DNA of 64,000 nucleotides from Agriotes lineatus (taxonomy: Eukaryota > Arthropoda > Insecta > Coleoptera > Elateridae), in NCBI GenBank assembly GCA_940337035.1, contig CALNHX010000273.1:186001-250000 (forward strand), written 5' to 3'. Positions 55,437 to 64,000 of the stretch are shown one piece after another (the first letter of the stretch is position 1; every line of letters starts with the position of its first letter). A model generated the notes under the pieces. The model was not told the origin of the DNA, did not search any database, and was given only the letters and a program-made list of their open reading frames with translations. The translations under genes were made by a program, and so were the position numbers.

Positions 55437-56645
55437 ATCCGGAATTACTCCCGCTAACAGCCATTTCAAAAGACTTATCGACTGGCCTATTAGCCAAAAT
55501 TTTATTTTTAATCTTTAACTTTGTATCCCGAATCCGGGGCAAGTTGAGCATTGTACCGCCAGATGCAAGCACATAAAGCAGCAGCTTCTACACCGCAAGG
55601 TAAAGCGAGGTTATCGATTATACATATATACATAGGTACATACATTCAAGCATTTGTAAAAAATTTTCAAAAATTGCAATTTGTACAGAAACCATACATA
55701 ATAGAGCGTTAGTTCAAGAGACAAATTTTCTCTACCATTTTAAGCTGAATTCAAGAATGTAATAATATACTGGGTGTTCTATTTAAAATAGGAGTTAATA
55801 AAAAAATTTGGAAAAGAAAACAAAAGAAACCCATTTTAGAGGTATTCGACTGAAAAATTGCCTAGCTCACATCAATACACATTAAAAATTTTATAAAATT
55901 GTAAAGTTTGAAAAAAATCGTTAGAGCCGTTTTTGAAAAAATTTAAAAAAACTGAAAAATTACAAGAGTAAACACCTACTTCCGGTTATGCGATTTTCTT
56001 CAAAAGCTTGCTGTCGCATCTAGATAGTACACAAAACTTATATATGAAGTTTCAACGTCATACCTCTTTTCGTTTTGAGATATTCTGTCCGACACATAGA
56101 CAGACCAATGAACAAAAACATGTTTTTTGGGTTCAGGGGACTCTAGAACGTGAAAATCTGTTGAAAACTCAATTTCGAATTTTTAGGGTGAATCCAATAC
56201 TTCTTTTATCGTAAAAGAAAGTAACAAGCAAATGCTCGAAAAAAAATATATTTCGACGCCTATGAATTCGAAACAAGCGAACGTCTGACAAAAATGTATA
56301 GAACATTTTTTGTAGAGAATTTACTCTTCTTTAATTTTGACAACTACGCATTTTGCTCAAAAGTTGATACTAATCGAGATATTCACTAATATTAGGAAAA
56401 ATATAAAAATTTTGAACTTTTTTTAAGCATAGCGGTTAAATCCGGGCCTGTCAAGGGGTGCAAAATTAATATATATTTTCTGAGTCCCAACAGAACAGAT
56501 TAAAATTTATTCCAGCTTGTCCGGAATTACTCCTGCTAACCGCCATTTTAAAAGACTTGTCGACTGGCCTATAACTATAAGATCACTGTAAAAGGAAGTT
56601 GTGTGAGTGTATCACACCAGATTTTTGTTTTTATATGCAAAACGG
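55437..56645 (+). repeat. interspersed repeat R, copy 3, with rearranged ends
   Basis: The body 55491-56222 matches copies 1 and 2 but lacks their first 50 bp. That missing start is found inverted at about 56575-56640 (CACTGTAAAAGGAAGTTG...GTATCACACCAGA). A 55-bp block (CCGGAATTACTCC...GACTGGCCTAT) occurs directly repeated at 55437-55490 and 56517-56572, bracketing the body. The layout suggests insertion followed by an inversion. Confidence 0.65.
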
Positions 56646-57384
56646 TGTTTTGCATTAGTTGTACCACTCCCTTTGAATAAGGGAGCACACGGCTAGGACT
56701 AGCTCAGATATCCTCGACACAATGGTGGCGTGGGCAAGGAATAGGTAAAGATCCTTTTGGCTTCCACAAAAATATACCAATTGCATTCAGAATAAAATAG
56801 GGCGCCTGGTTGTCTTCACAACCTAATGAAACCAGCTGTTCTTTCGGGATGAGGGACTCACGCAGCTACTCAGCTACTGAATGACATCTGCCCGCCATCT
56901 AGATAATTCGAATGTCGATGCTAGCATTTCCAGAGACATTTTCGGGAACCCAATATATCAGATGCACCGCAAGAGTTGAGAATGAAACTCTGCGAGTTCT
57001 TAGTCCCTAGTCCCTCTTATTCCTATTCCACCTAAACGCCAATACACGGGAATTAGTAATGGAATAAAAAAAGCCAAATAGAAACCTCACCTAACGTTGG
57101 AAAACGGCGGCTCGTGGAGTGTCGCTCATTAGCGCTCTGTCAATTGTTAATTAGCTAAGCAGACTGCTTTGACTAGCATACATCCCTTACGGCGTTGTCG
57201 AATAAAACAAGGGCTTGCTGCTTTGTCTGCTAGCAAAATCGAAAGGCCGAGCTCTCGCGAAGACCCATGCGCGATAACGGTATTTCGTACTTACCTCAAT
57301 TGACTTATAAGGTGGTCCAAAAGTAATTACTAATTATTAAACGCGCATTTGAAGCGGGGCGTTACATACTTGGACTGCCATTTT
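56646..57384. other. no gene; GC-richer unidentified sequence
   Basis: The base composition differs from its surroundings and there are many stops in all frames. 57360-57410 holds a duplicated GGGGCGTTACATACTTGGAC. It may be an untranslated or LTR region of an unrecognised element. Confidence 0.4.
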
Positions 57385-57525
57385 GGGGCGTTACATACTT
57401 GGACTGCTATTTTGAATTATTCCTCACTGATTCAGCTGTTACATTGTAGTCCATTGAATTCTACGGGATTTTTTCTATAAAAATTCATTTTCACTTTTCA
57501 GGTAGTATTTTTGTTTTCGGCAATT
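57385..57525 (-). repeat. shared repeat with 40845-40975
   Basis: CACTGATTCAGCTGTTACAT and GAATTCTACGGGATTTTTTC recur inverted at 40870-40970. The pairing is about 130 bp with mismatches; no ends determined. Confidence 0.6.
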
Positions 57526-57726
57526 TGACTGGACTATTATCCTAGTTGCAACATTAATGAGTGAAATAAAACTATTATTATTCATCAGACTAATATATTT
57601 TGTGCATCTGGCATGCTTTTTAAAATATCTGAATAACTGAATACAGTCAGACCTCGCCGTTCGCGGATATTTGCCGTTCGTGGATGGAATTGCCAACGTT
57701 AACTGTTTCAACTTTTACACACTAAC

Positions 57727-57905
57727 GGCCGGTCTTGTGAAGGCCACTAATCTGACGTTAACTTTAATTTGCTGTTAAAATAAACAATAAAAATGTGTTT
57801 ACTAATGAATAATATATCATAAGCGCCAACGTTTTGATGAGCTTTTGTTTATTTTAATGGCGATTTAAAGTTAACGTCAGGTTAGTGACCTTTATGAGAC
57901 CGGCC
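57727..57905. repeat. 179-bp MITE
   Basis: Inverted ends GGCCGGTCTTGTGAAGGCC and GGCCGGTCTCATAAAGGTC (as reverse complement), each followed by an ACTAA..TGACGTTAACTTTAA block. Nested in the left part of the outer pogo-like element. Confidence 0.8.
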
Positions 57906-58558
57906 TTAAGTAAATATAAGCAGACGTATGCGGTTTATGTCATGAACACCTAAATAACATTATTTATCACGCACTTGTAAACACACTTATCGAGCCTATT
58001 CCTTTGAATCTCTTATTACCAAATCGGACCTGAAATAAATTGTAAAATTATAACTTGATTTGTTTGTTGCAGTCAGTATGTATTTCTAGTGTTTTTTGCT
58101 TTATATTTTATGTTTTGAAAATGTACATATTTGCATGTTTGTATACGCACGTTTATGTATTTTTGAATTTTTTGAAGTTGCATAGGAAAGTCGCCTAATA
58201 TGGGGAGTGTTTTCTGAAATCACTAAAAAAAATATAAGAATTTATTGGAGATTCATGAAATTAGGTAGTAACAATGCATTTTGCTTGTAAATACTTAATA
58301 TGAACAAAAAGGCTCAATTTTATGTAAAATGCCCCTAAGATAGAATGTAAAAAAAATGGCACCTCCCCAAATTAGGAACCAATGGTAGCCTACCTAATAT
58401 GGAGAGATTTTATAATTAATAATAACTGCATCAAGTCGTATTTTTAACAATTATTAAATGGAGTAAATATTTCAAATAATTAGTTTTGAATACATGTATT
58501 ATTAAAGAACAACAAAGTACAATTTAAAGAGAAATTAAAAACACTCATTAAAAGAATG

Positions 58559-58923
58559 TTATTTTTTCTGTGAACATTCTTTAGCGCAGCACTTTTTGCA
58601 CTTGTAAATTTTATTTGGTTTCTGTCCCACACCTGCACACAGTGTATGGGCCCACAATTAACACTTTGAGCATCGAATCCAGTCCTCACCTTCGTGATCG
58701 TCCGAGAATAAACCTGCGCAGAAGACGCATTCTGCGTCCTGCTCATCATCAGATATTGGATCATCGTCAGAATCACCATAATCTATGTTTTCGTCTTCTT
58801 CAGATGATTCAGCTGAATTGTCTTTTTTTAGACGTTTGGTTGGTTTATTTGGCTTAGCAGGATTTGCAGCTACTTTCTTTCCAAATACTGTTTTAGGTTT
58901 TGGCTTTTTCTTTTGTGACTTTT
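58559..58923 (-). pseudogene. PHD-finger tail of the pogo-like transposase, out of frame
   Basis: Directly after the stop at 58924 another frame reads EKSQKKKPKPKTVFGKKVAA, an acidic stretch (DDDPISDDEQDAE), and CVFC...EDWIRCSKC, then stop, then LWAHTLCAG...YKCKKC. The C4HC3 spacing is that of a PHD finger, as known at the C-terminus of some insect pogo-like transposases. One lost base at the junction and one TAA inside the finger separate it from the main ORF. Confidence 0.65.
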
Positions 58924-60459
58924 CTAATTCGTTTTTGTACGTGATCCCGTGATTAGTGTAGCTGCTCCAGAACGGGTGCTCTTTTTTCCAGGATTCAATC
59001 TTGGAACAGGGCGAATTTGAGATGGTCCTACAAATTTTCTGTTTTTTGGAGTAATAGGCTGTGATGATTGTTCAGGCTGAGCTTTAGATGGTGATGCCGT
59101 CCGTTGTTGCTGACAAGACAATGAACTAGTTTGACGTTCTACTGAATGCTGTGCAAGTTCAGATTGATGTGTTGGAGATGTGTCACGCCGCAGTGGAAGA
59201 TCTACTGCATGCTCTGGCTCAACTGTGTGATTTTCAGGTTGTTCAGGCTCAGCCATGTTAAGAAAGTCATGAGGTCTGAACTTATGATGGTTGCAAGGAA
59301 ACAATCCAGCCTTTTGAAAACCCTTCGCTGCTATCTCGGCAGTTGCTGCTCTTTTATAAGCGTTTCCAAATAGTTTTCCAATTTGGTAGACAGTCACTAC
59401 TCCTCTATCAGCATTATTTTTCAGCCATATTTCAATTTCCTGCGCATAGTACGTTTTAAAAGGTGACATAAAGGAAAGATCCAGCCGTTGCATTTTATGC
59501 GAACTGTGAGGTGGTAGGCAGATAATGTCTACATTATGTCCACGCCCTAGGTTTATCACGTCAATATTTCTTGTGTGTGTGAAATGTCCATCCAACACAA
59601 GGACTGCCGGATTATCTGCTGTAGGTTCAACATGTTTTATGAAGTGTTTAAACCATTCCGTAAATATGTCTGACTGGATCCATCCAGACGGGTGGCACGC
59701 ATAAATAGACCCTAAAGGTGTTCCATCCATAAGCTCCTGCTTCATATTTTTTCGGGGAAAAATTAGTAAAGGAGGAATGAAATGACCTGCCGGATTCATG
59801 CACGTTACCACCGTAATAAGTGAGTCCCTTTCTGCTGCTTGCAAAGCTCCTATTTGTTTTTTACCTTTCATTCCAACAACCTTTGTATGTTTGTGTTGAA
59901 CTACGGTTATCCCAGTTTCATCACAGTTATAGACTCGCGAAGTTGACTGTTTTATTTTTTCTAAGGCAGGTTCGTATATATCAAAAAATTCAGAAACAGC
60001 TTCTTGTGTGAAGCCCTTGGCTCTTACGTATGACAGTACTTGTGGAATACGTACAGATAACTGTTGATTTCTTTTCAAAAAGTGTCTTAGCCATTTTTTT
60101 CCAGCTTGCTTATTTTCGTTAGAGAAAGGATTTTTCAAATTATTTCGTTTTGCTAGTTGATAAGCCATGCAGCGCACATCCCTTCGCGACAGCCCAAAAA
60201 AATTCTTTTCCATTTCAAGACAGTACCTTGCAAGTTCACTTTCAAGTTCATCAGGCAGAACTGGTTTCCTATCCATTTTGACATTAATCACCTCTTCAGG
60301 ATCATCCTCTTTCATAGCATAACGTTCCAAAGTTGTCTGTGGTACATTGAAAGTCCGAGACGCCTTAAAACTACCCATCTCCTTACTTCGCATAGCTTTC
60401 ACAGCAGCTTTCATGCAATCTGGGTCCCAGGTCTTCCTCTTTGGCATCTGCATAATCAA
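58924..60459 (-). CDS. pogo/Tigger-like DDD transposase, 511 codons
   Basis: Residues 1-50 hold a psq-type HTH (KRKTWDPDCMKAAVKAMRS, ASRTFNVPQTTLERYA). The CENP-B-like second HTH lies around 65-140 (NPFSNENKQAGKKWLRHFLK). The DDE_1 core shows D180 in YNCDETGI, D290 in VLVLDGHFTH and D327 in MQRLDLSFMSPFK, so all three acidic residues are present; the usual QPLD is QRLD here. The C-terminal 120 residues are low-complexity. The frame ends one base before the out-of-frame PHD tail. The start could also be the ATG at codon 5 (MPKRKTW). The enzyme would cut at TA targets. The core looks functional, but the lost PHD tail may impair it. Confidence 0.85.
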   Translation of the reverse strand: MIMQMPKRKTWDPDCMKAAVKAMRSKEMGSFKASRTFNVPQTTLERYAMKEDDPEEVINVKMDRKPVLPDELESELARYCLEMEKNFFGLSRRDVRCMAYQLAKRNNLKNPFSNENKQAGKKWLRHFLKRNQQLSVRIPQVLSYVRAKGFTQEAVSEFFDIYEPALEKIKQSTSRVYNCDETGITVVQHKHTKVVGMKGKKQIGALQAAERDSLITVVTCMNPAGHFIPPLLIFPRKNMKQELMDGTPLGSIYACHPSGWIQSDIFTEWFKHFIKHVEPTADNPAVLVLDGHFTHTRNIDVINLGRGHNVDIICLPPHSSHKMQRLDLSFMSPFKTYYAQEIEIWLKNNADRGVVTVYQIGKLFGNAYKRAATAEIAAKGFQKAGLFPCNHHKFRPHDFLNMAEPEQPENHTVEPEHAVDLPLRRDTSPTHQSELAQHSVERQTSSLSCQQQRTASPSKAQPEQSSQPITPKNRKFVGPSQIRPVPRLNPGKKSTRSGAATLITGSRTKTN

Positions 60460-61291
60460 ATGAGAATATAAGAAATATAATTATTGCGACTTAAACTGTG
60501 TAAAATCAACTTTTAAAATATAACGGTTCCTAATATGGGGATCCCCAAATTAGGAATCTGGAATGTCCCCATAATAGGAGCCATACATTGTTTGAATTGA
60601 TATGCTATAATGTTTTTCACATTTGTTCATAACCTAAAAACCGACACATTACATGAAAGATTTGCTTATATAGAGCACACCAGTTACATAGAATTAACTA
60701 AAATGACTTACCTTTCCGTAGTAATTAATGTATAAACGTGACGTGGAAAAACATTAGAGAAATTCAGTTTTAAACAACGTGCACATACATCACCATTTGA
60801 TCACAGAACTGCCACTGTTGTATGTCAATGTTATCAACCGAAGTAGATGCCCAAGTTCTATTAGGTGCCGATAGGTAGCACCACCTCCTTATGCGAAATA
60901 TTTGACCTCCCCAAATTAGGAATACTCCCCATAATAGGCGACCCTCCTCTATAAATAAATCTAGTTTATAGAACCTAACCCCGTTTTTATCATTTATGTG
61001 TTTACTTGCGCATCGCGGTTTTGCTCTTTGCGGCATTCTTCTGGAACGTAACACCTGCGAGCAGCGAGGTCTGACTGTACAATCTATAATATTGGAAACA
61101 AAACAAACAACGTCTCCTGCGTGGTATCTATCGATACTTCACTTAATACAATAATACTAGGGTTTTATCGCAATATTATTTATTTCTGCGAAAAATTAAT
61201 TGATAGTCTTTTTCATGCTTCTAATGTTTGCATAAATAAACGAAATATATTTTGATCCTTCAGGAGGGGAGAAAAATCAACCAAGCTACTA

Positions 61292-62497
61292 CGAGGGCTG
61301 TTCTATGAATTGTTAGTTGCAAGAAAACTACGAAATTTTTAAGTAAATAATTTTATTGTTTTTCAAAGTATTCCCCCTTAGCCATAATACACTTCTTCGT
61401 TCTTTGAAACCGGTCGCCACGCATGGTTTTTTTAATCAGCGGAAACAAAAAAAAAATTGTTCGGGGCAAGGTCTGGACTATGTGGTGGGTGAGTGACTAG
61501 CTGGACTCCGGATTCGTGTAAAAAATTTAAAGTTTTTGCAGCCGTATGGGGAGTTGCATTATCATGGTGCAATAACATTCCACACAAACCAGATCGTGGC
61601 CGATCACTACACAATTTTTGGAAAACTTGTGGAAGGCAAACTTCTATATACCAATCAGCAGTTACAGTTTTACGATCTTCAAGAGGAATTACTGTGATTG
61701 GACCACTGTATCTGAAGAAAGCTGCAATAAATTTTTTGTTTACACTTTTACTGCGACTAACTTTTGTTGGCATATCCTCATTTTCAAACACCCAAACAGT
61801 CGAATGTTGTTTCGTTTCAAGATCATAACTATATATCCACGATTCATCGGTCGTAACGACAGTAAATACATGCTTTGAAGATCCTCCATCGAACTGTTCT
61901 AATATAAACCTGCACCAGTTTACCCGTGCTTGTTTTTGTTCTTCCGTTAGCAAATGCAGAATCCACCGACTTGCCAGGTTCCTTACACCCACATGTTTAT
62001 GTAAGATGGTATCTACTGCAAATGATCCAATCCCTAGTTCTTCTATGGGTGATATTCCGATTTTCCTTAATCAGCTTTTCGGCAGCAATAACGTTTTCAG
62101 CACAAACAGCGACTGTTGGTCGTCCAGGTCTTGGTTCATCTTCTAACGTACACCTTCCACGTTTAAATTCACGGAACCAGTAACTAATTGAGGATAATGA
62201 AGGACTATTGTCGCCAAAAGCTGCCACTAAATTTTGATGACTTTGGTCATACGTTAAACCTCGTTTATAATCGTAGAACATTATAGCCCGAAAAGCACTT
62301 TGCGGCACTTCCATACTGCTTAGTGGAAATCAAACGAATTATAACAATAAAAAATTTATACCTCTATAACCTTTAACTTCAGTCTGGTAAAATTGCAGCT
62401 GGAAACTGTCAAAAGAATGGGCTTTCAATTAATGCAAATGATTTTGTTTTTGCCTGAGTCCTTGGCATGCTACCAACAATATACAGAGCAACCCTCG
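61292..62497 (-). mobile_element. mariner element
   Basis: Inverted ends CGAGGGCTGTTCTATGAATT and (reverse complement) CGAGGGTTGCTCTGTATATT, flanked by TA (61290-61291 and 62498-62499). Length 1206 bp, with one mariner transposase gene on minus. Confidence 0.9.
61350..62314 (-). pseudogene. mariner transposase, frameshifted and catalytically dead
   Basis: From 62314: MEVPQSAFRAIMFYDYKRGL, SSISYWFREFKRGR and EDEPRPGRPTVA (HTH region). A frameshift follows near 62020; then GVRNLASRWILHLLTEEQK, VVTTDESWIYSYD (first D), LLHHDNATPHTA (second D) and HSPDLAPNNFFF. In mariners the third D stands 35 residues after the second, in a LAPND-type motif; here it is N. Another shift after this separates the C-terminus (TMRGDRFQR). 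Confidence 0.9.
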
Positions 62498-62576
62498 TAT
62501 AAATTAAACATTGCTCTTCATTAGTTTCTATTAAAACAAAAAAAATAAAGTTTTAATCTTCAACATTTTACTAATA

Positions 62577-62640
62577 CAGTAGACGTCGCTTAATGTAATC
62601 ACTTTGGGACTTGGCAAAAGTGATGACAATAACCGAATGA
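62577..62640 (+). repeat. single pogo-like terminus
   Basis: TA followed by CAGTAGACGTCGCTTAATG and TCACTTTGGGAC resembles a pogo/Tigger end. No inverted partner was found before the window ends. Confidence 0.35.
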
Positions 62641-62802
62641 TAACAAAATCCGAAATTAACAAAAATTATCTTTCCCAGAACGATTTCTTTTCTAATTAAT
62701 TATTATAGAGGTACACTACATTACATTAAAACTTAGACAACTTATTAGAATTGAAAGTAGGGAAACAAAATACAATTCAAATATCACTCACGTTCTGTAT
62801 GC

Positions 62803-63054
62803 TTAATTGGGCCTATTGTAACTTTGATAGGTCTGACAAAAAACTGATCCTGTGATGTGACGCCTCTCTGCATCGTTTCTTCTGGTGTAGAACTTGCTGT
62901 CACGCAACCAAACATATTTGAAGTCCTTCTTGAATGCTTCCTTCAGTCGTGCCAAGAATACGTTATTGTCCGGGGGACAAATGTTCACTTAGGTACACTT
63001 TGTTCTGAGAGAAGGTAAAGTTCATCTCGTCAGCAATCAGGATTCTCTTCATCT
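62803..63054 (-). pseudogene. LINE ORF1 C-terminal fragment (FP-like)
   Basis: Minus frames read MNFTFSQNKVYLSEHLSP, then after a shift NNVFLARLKEAFKKDFKYVW and SKFYTRRNDAERRHITGS, ending near SDLSKL. The order VYL.EHLSP...FKYVW...R..A..R.I is what I recall from the FP-like C-terminal domain of some insect retrotransposon ORF1 proteins. Confidence 0.4.
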
Positions 63055-63667
63055 TAAAGTATGACAGTGTTTAAGTAACTAAACTAGTACTTATCAAATA
63101 AATTCATTGTTACGAAAGTAAATAAAACAAGCGATAATGCAATACATATTTTTATAATTTAAGGTTTTGAATTATAAATGGAAGCAAATTCTCTCTGGAA
63201 AGTCTTGATGCTGCCGATATGTTTTTTTGGGTGGATTAAATTGCCTACTCCTTTATTTTGATACCTTCTATGGCATTTAAAAGTATTCTCTGTTTTTTTT
63301 TTCTGATATTGGTATGTATGCAACTTTAGAATAAGTTTTGTTGATTGTGGTCTTAATATTTTCAGCAATGTGCTTTTATCAACTGCACTTCTTTACCTGG
63401 TTGCACAGCTGAGTTCGGATAAGTTTATTTCCATAGCCTCAATTTAAGCTGATAATTACACGCAACTGTCACATGTCATCCAATGAGAACCATGCATTTT
63501 TTAAAAATCGACCAATCCCAAACTGTTTACCTGATAAGTTCTTACATATATTGCAGACCAATCCAATTTGATTATTTTTAATCACGTGAGTCAGTTTGAC
63601 AAATCAGATCACACTTGAAGGGAAAACGACCATAGGGTGATTTTCCATCACCATAGAAACTACCTAA
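63055..63667. other. no gene recognised
   Basis: The minus frame at 63159-63368 is lysine-rich low-complexity without domain; not supported as a gene. Confidence 0.4.
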
Positions 63668-63685
63668 TTAAAATTCAGTAGCTGT

Positions 63686-63785
63686 AAGTCTATGTCAAAT
63701 TCAAAGTTATCAGGTTAGGTTTTGCGTCAGTTTTGACAGAAACTGATGCAAAACCTTACTTGCTAACCTCGAAATTGACTTGACA
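63686..63785. repeat. foldback family copy
   Basis: Another copy of the TCTATGTCAAATTC...GGTTAGGTTTTGCGTCAG foldback, with complementary CTGATGCAAAACC on the right. Further right, AGAAATAACCCTCGGCTTAG pairs with its complement as a 35-bp palindrome at about 63933-63968. Confidence 0.8.
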
Positions 63786-64000
63786 GTGTCATCAACATAT
63801 TGTTATAATTGTCAGAAAAATGGCTTCTCGCTTCGGTAAAAATGATTAATTTATTTAGGAACTTATCTTCCTGAATTCAGCGCGGCCAGTGATAAATCCT
63901 TATAATTTTGACAAATAATATCCCTCAAGGGCGTTACCTTTAAGAAATAACCCTCGGCTTAGCCTCGGGTTATTTCTAGACAACGCACTTTCGGGTTGTT

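Larger units (their letters stand above)
58185..60949 (-). mobile_element. Tigger/pogo-like transposon with CTAATATGGGG motifs
   Basis: The left end GGAAAGTCGCCTAATATGGG and inverted right end GAGGAGGGTCGCCTATTATG are flanked by TA (58183-58184 and 60950-60951). The motif CTAATWTGGGG (either strand) recurs near 58195, 58365, 58393, 60525, 60545, 60566, 60909 and 60925, that is at both ends and in front of the gene. It carries a 511-codon transposase on minus. It is nested within the outer element 57644-61077. Confidence 0.75.
57644..61077. mobile_element. outer pogo-like non-autonomous element hosting two insertions
   Basis: The ends CAGTCAGACCTCGC and, inverted, CAGTCAGACCTCGC are flanked by TA (57642-57643 and 61078-61079), as for pogo/Tigger elements. 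Without the nested 179-bp MITE and the 2765-bp inner element the host is only about 490 bp, so it is a short non-autonomous copy. Confidence 0.7.

Noticed and set aside
57285..57300. TACTTACCT as the start of a U1-like snRNA
   Set aside because: Only nine bases fit and no stem-loops of U1 follow.
60770..61054. 94-codon minus frame overlapping the right end of the pogo-like elements
   Set aside because: It crosses the inner and outer element borders and has no recognisable domain.

Overview
The window looks like eukaryotic, very probably insect, DNA. It is AT-rich, genes are split by short GT-AG introns, and almost everything recognisable is a transposable element: hAT, PIF/Harbinger, pogo/Tigger, mariner, IS630-like, several LINEs and many foldback MITEs. 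A MADF-BESS protein and a DUF4780-type ORF also point to arthropods. I saw no tRNA, rRNA or CRISPR array. Family names come from recognised motifs, because no search could be run.

Layout. 0-12 kb: the end of a repeat-associated ORF, tandem and direct repeats, a deleted Harbinger copy (6.76-7.70 kb) and a GC-richer LINE ORF1-like gene (9.1-10.4 kb). 12-17.2 kb: a hAT element with a perfect 8-bp target duplication, next to a second, decayed hAT gene. 17.8-27.2 kb: the most gene-like block. An 11-exon gene of 1086 codons keeps one open frame and encodes zinc fingers plus a Crypton-like tyrosine recombinase; a small secreted cysteine-containing protein lies downstream; a shared 12-bp motif and TA runs occur on both sides. 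27-46 kb: interspersed repeats, a LINE with a 581-codon RT ORF, IS630-like transposase relics and several insertions that can be read out by comparing copies.

46-56 kb is a stack of insertions. A relic gene appears to be split by a LINE. The LINE is split by an apparently intact 3.1-kb PIF/Harbinger element flanked by TAA. The Harbinger carries a MITE-like repeat in an intron. Its two genes, a DDE transposase on minus and a MADF-BESS protein on plus, are interleaved so that each has exons inside an intron of the other, and both keep open frames when spliced. 57.6-62.5 kb: a pogo/Tigger-like element nested in a short element with different ends, then a dead mariner. The end of the window holds a LINE ORF1 relic and foldback repeats.

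The best candidates for something active or unusual are the tyrosine-recombinase gene with its duplicated exons and flanking motifs, and the Harbinger element with interleaved genes.
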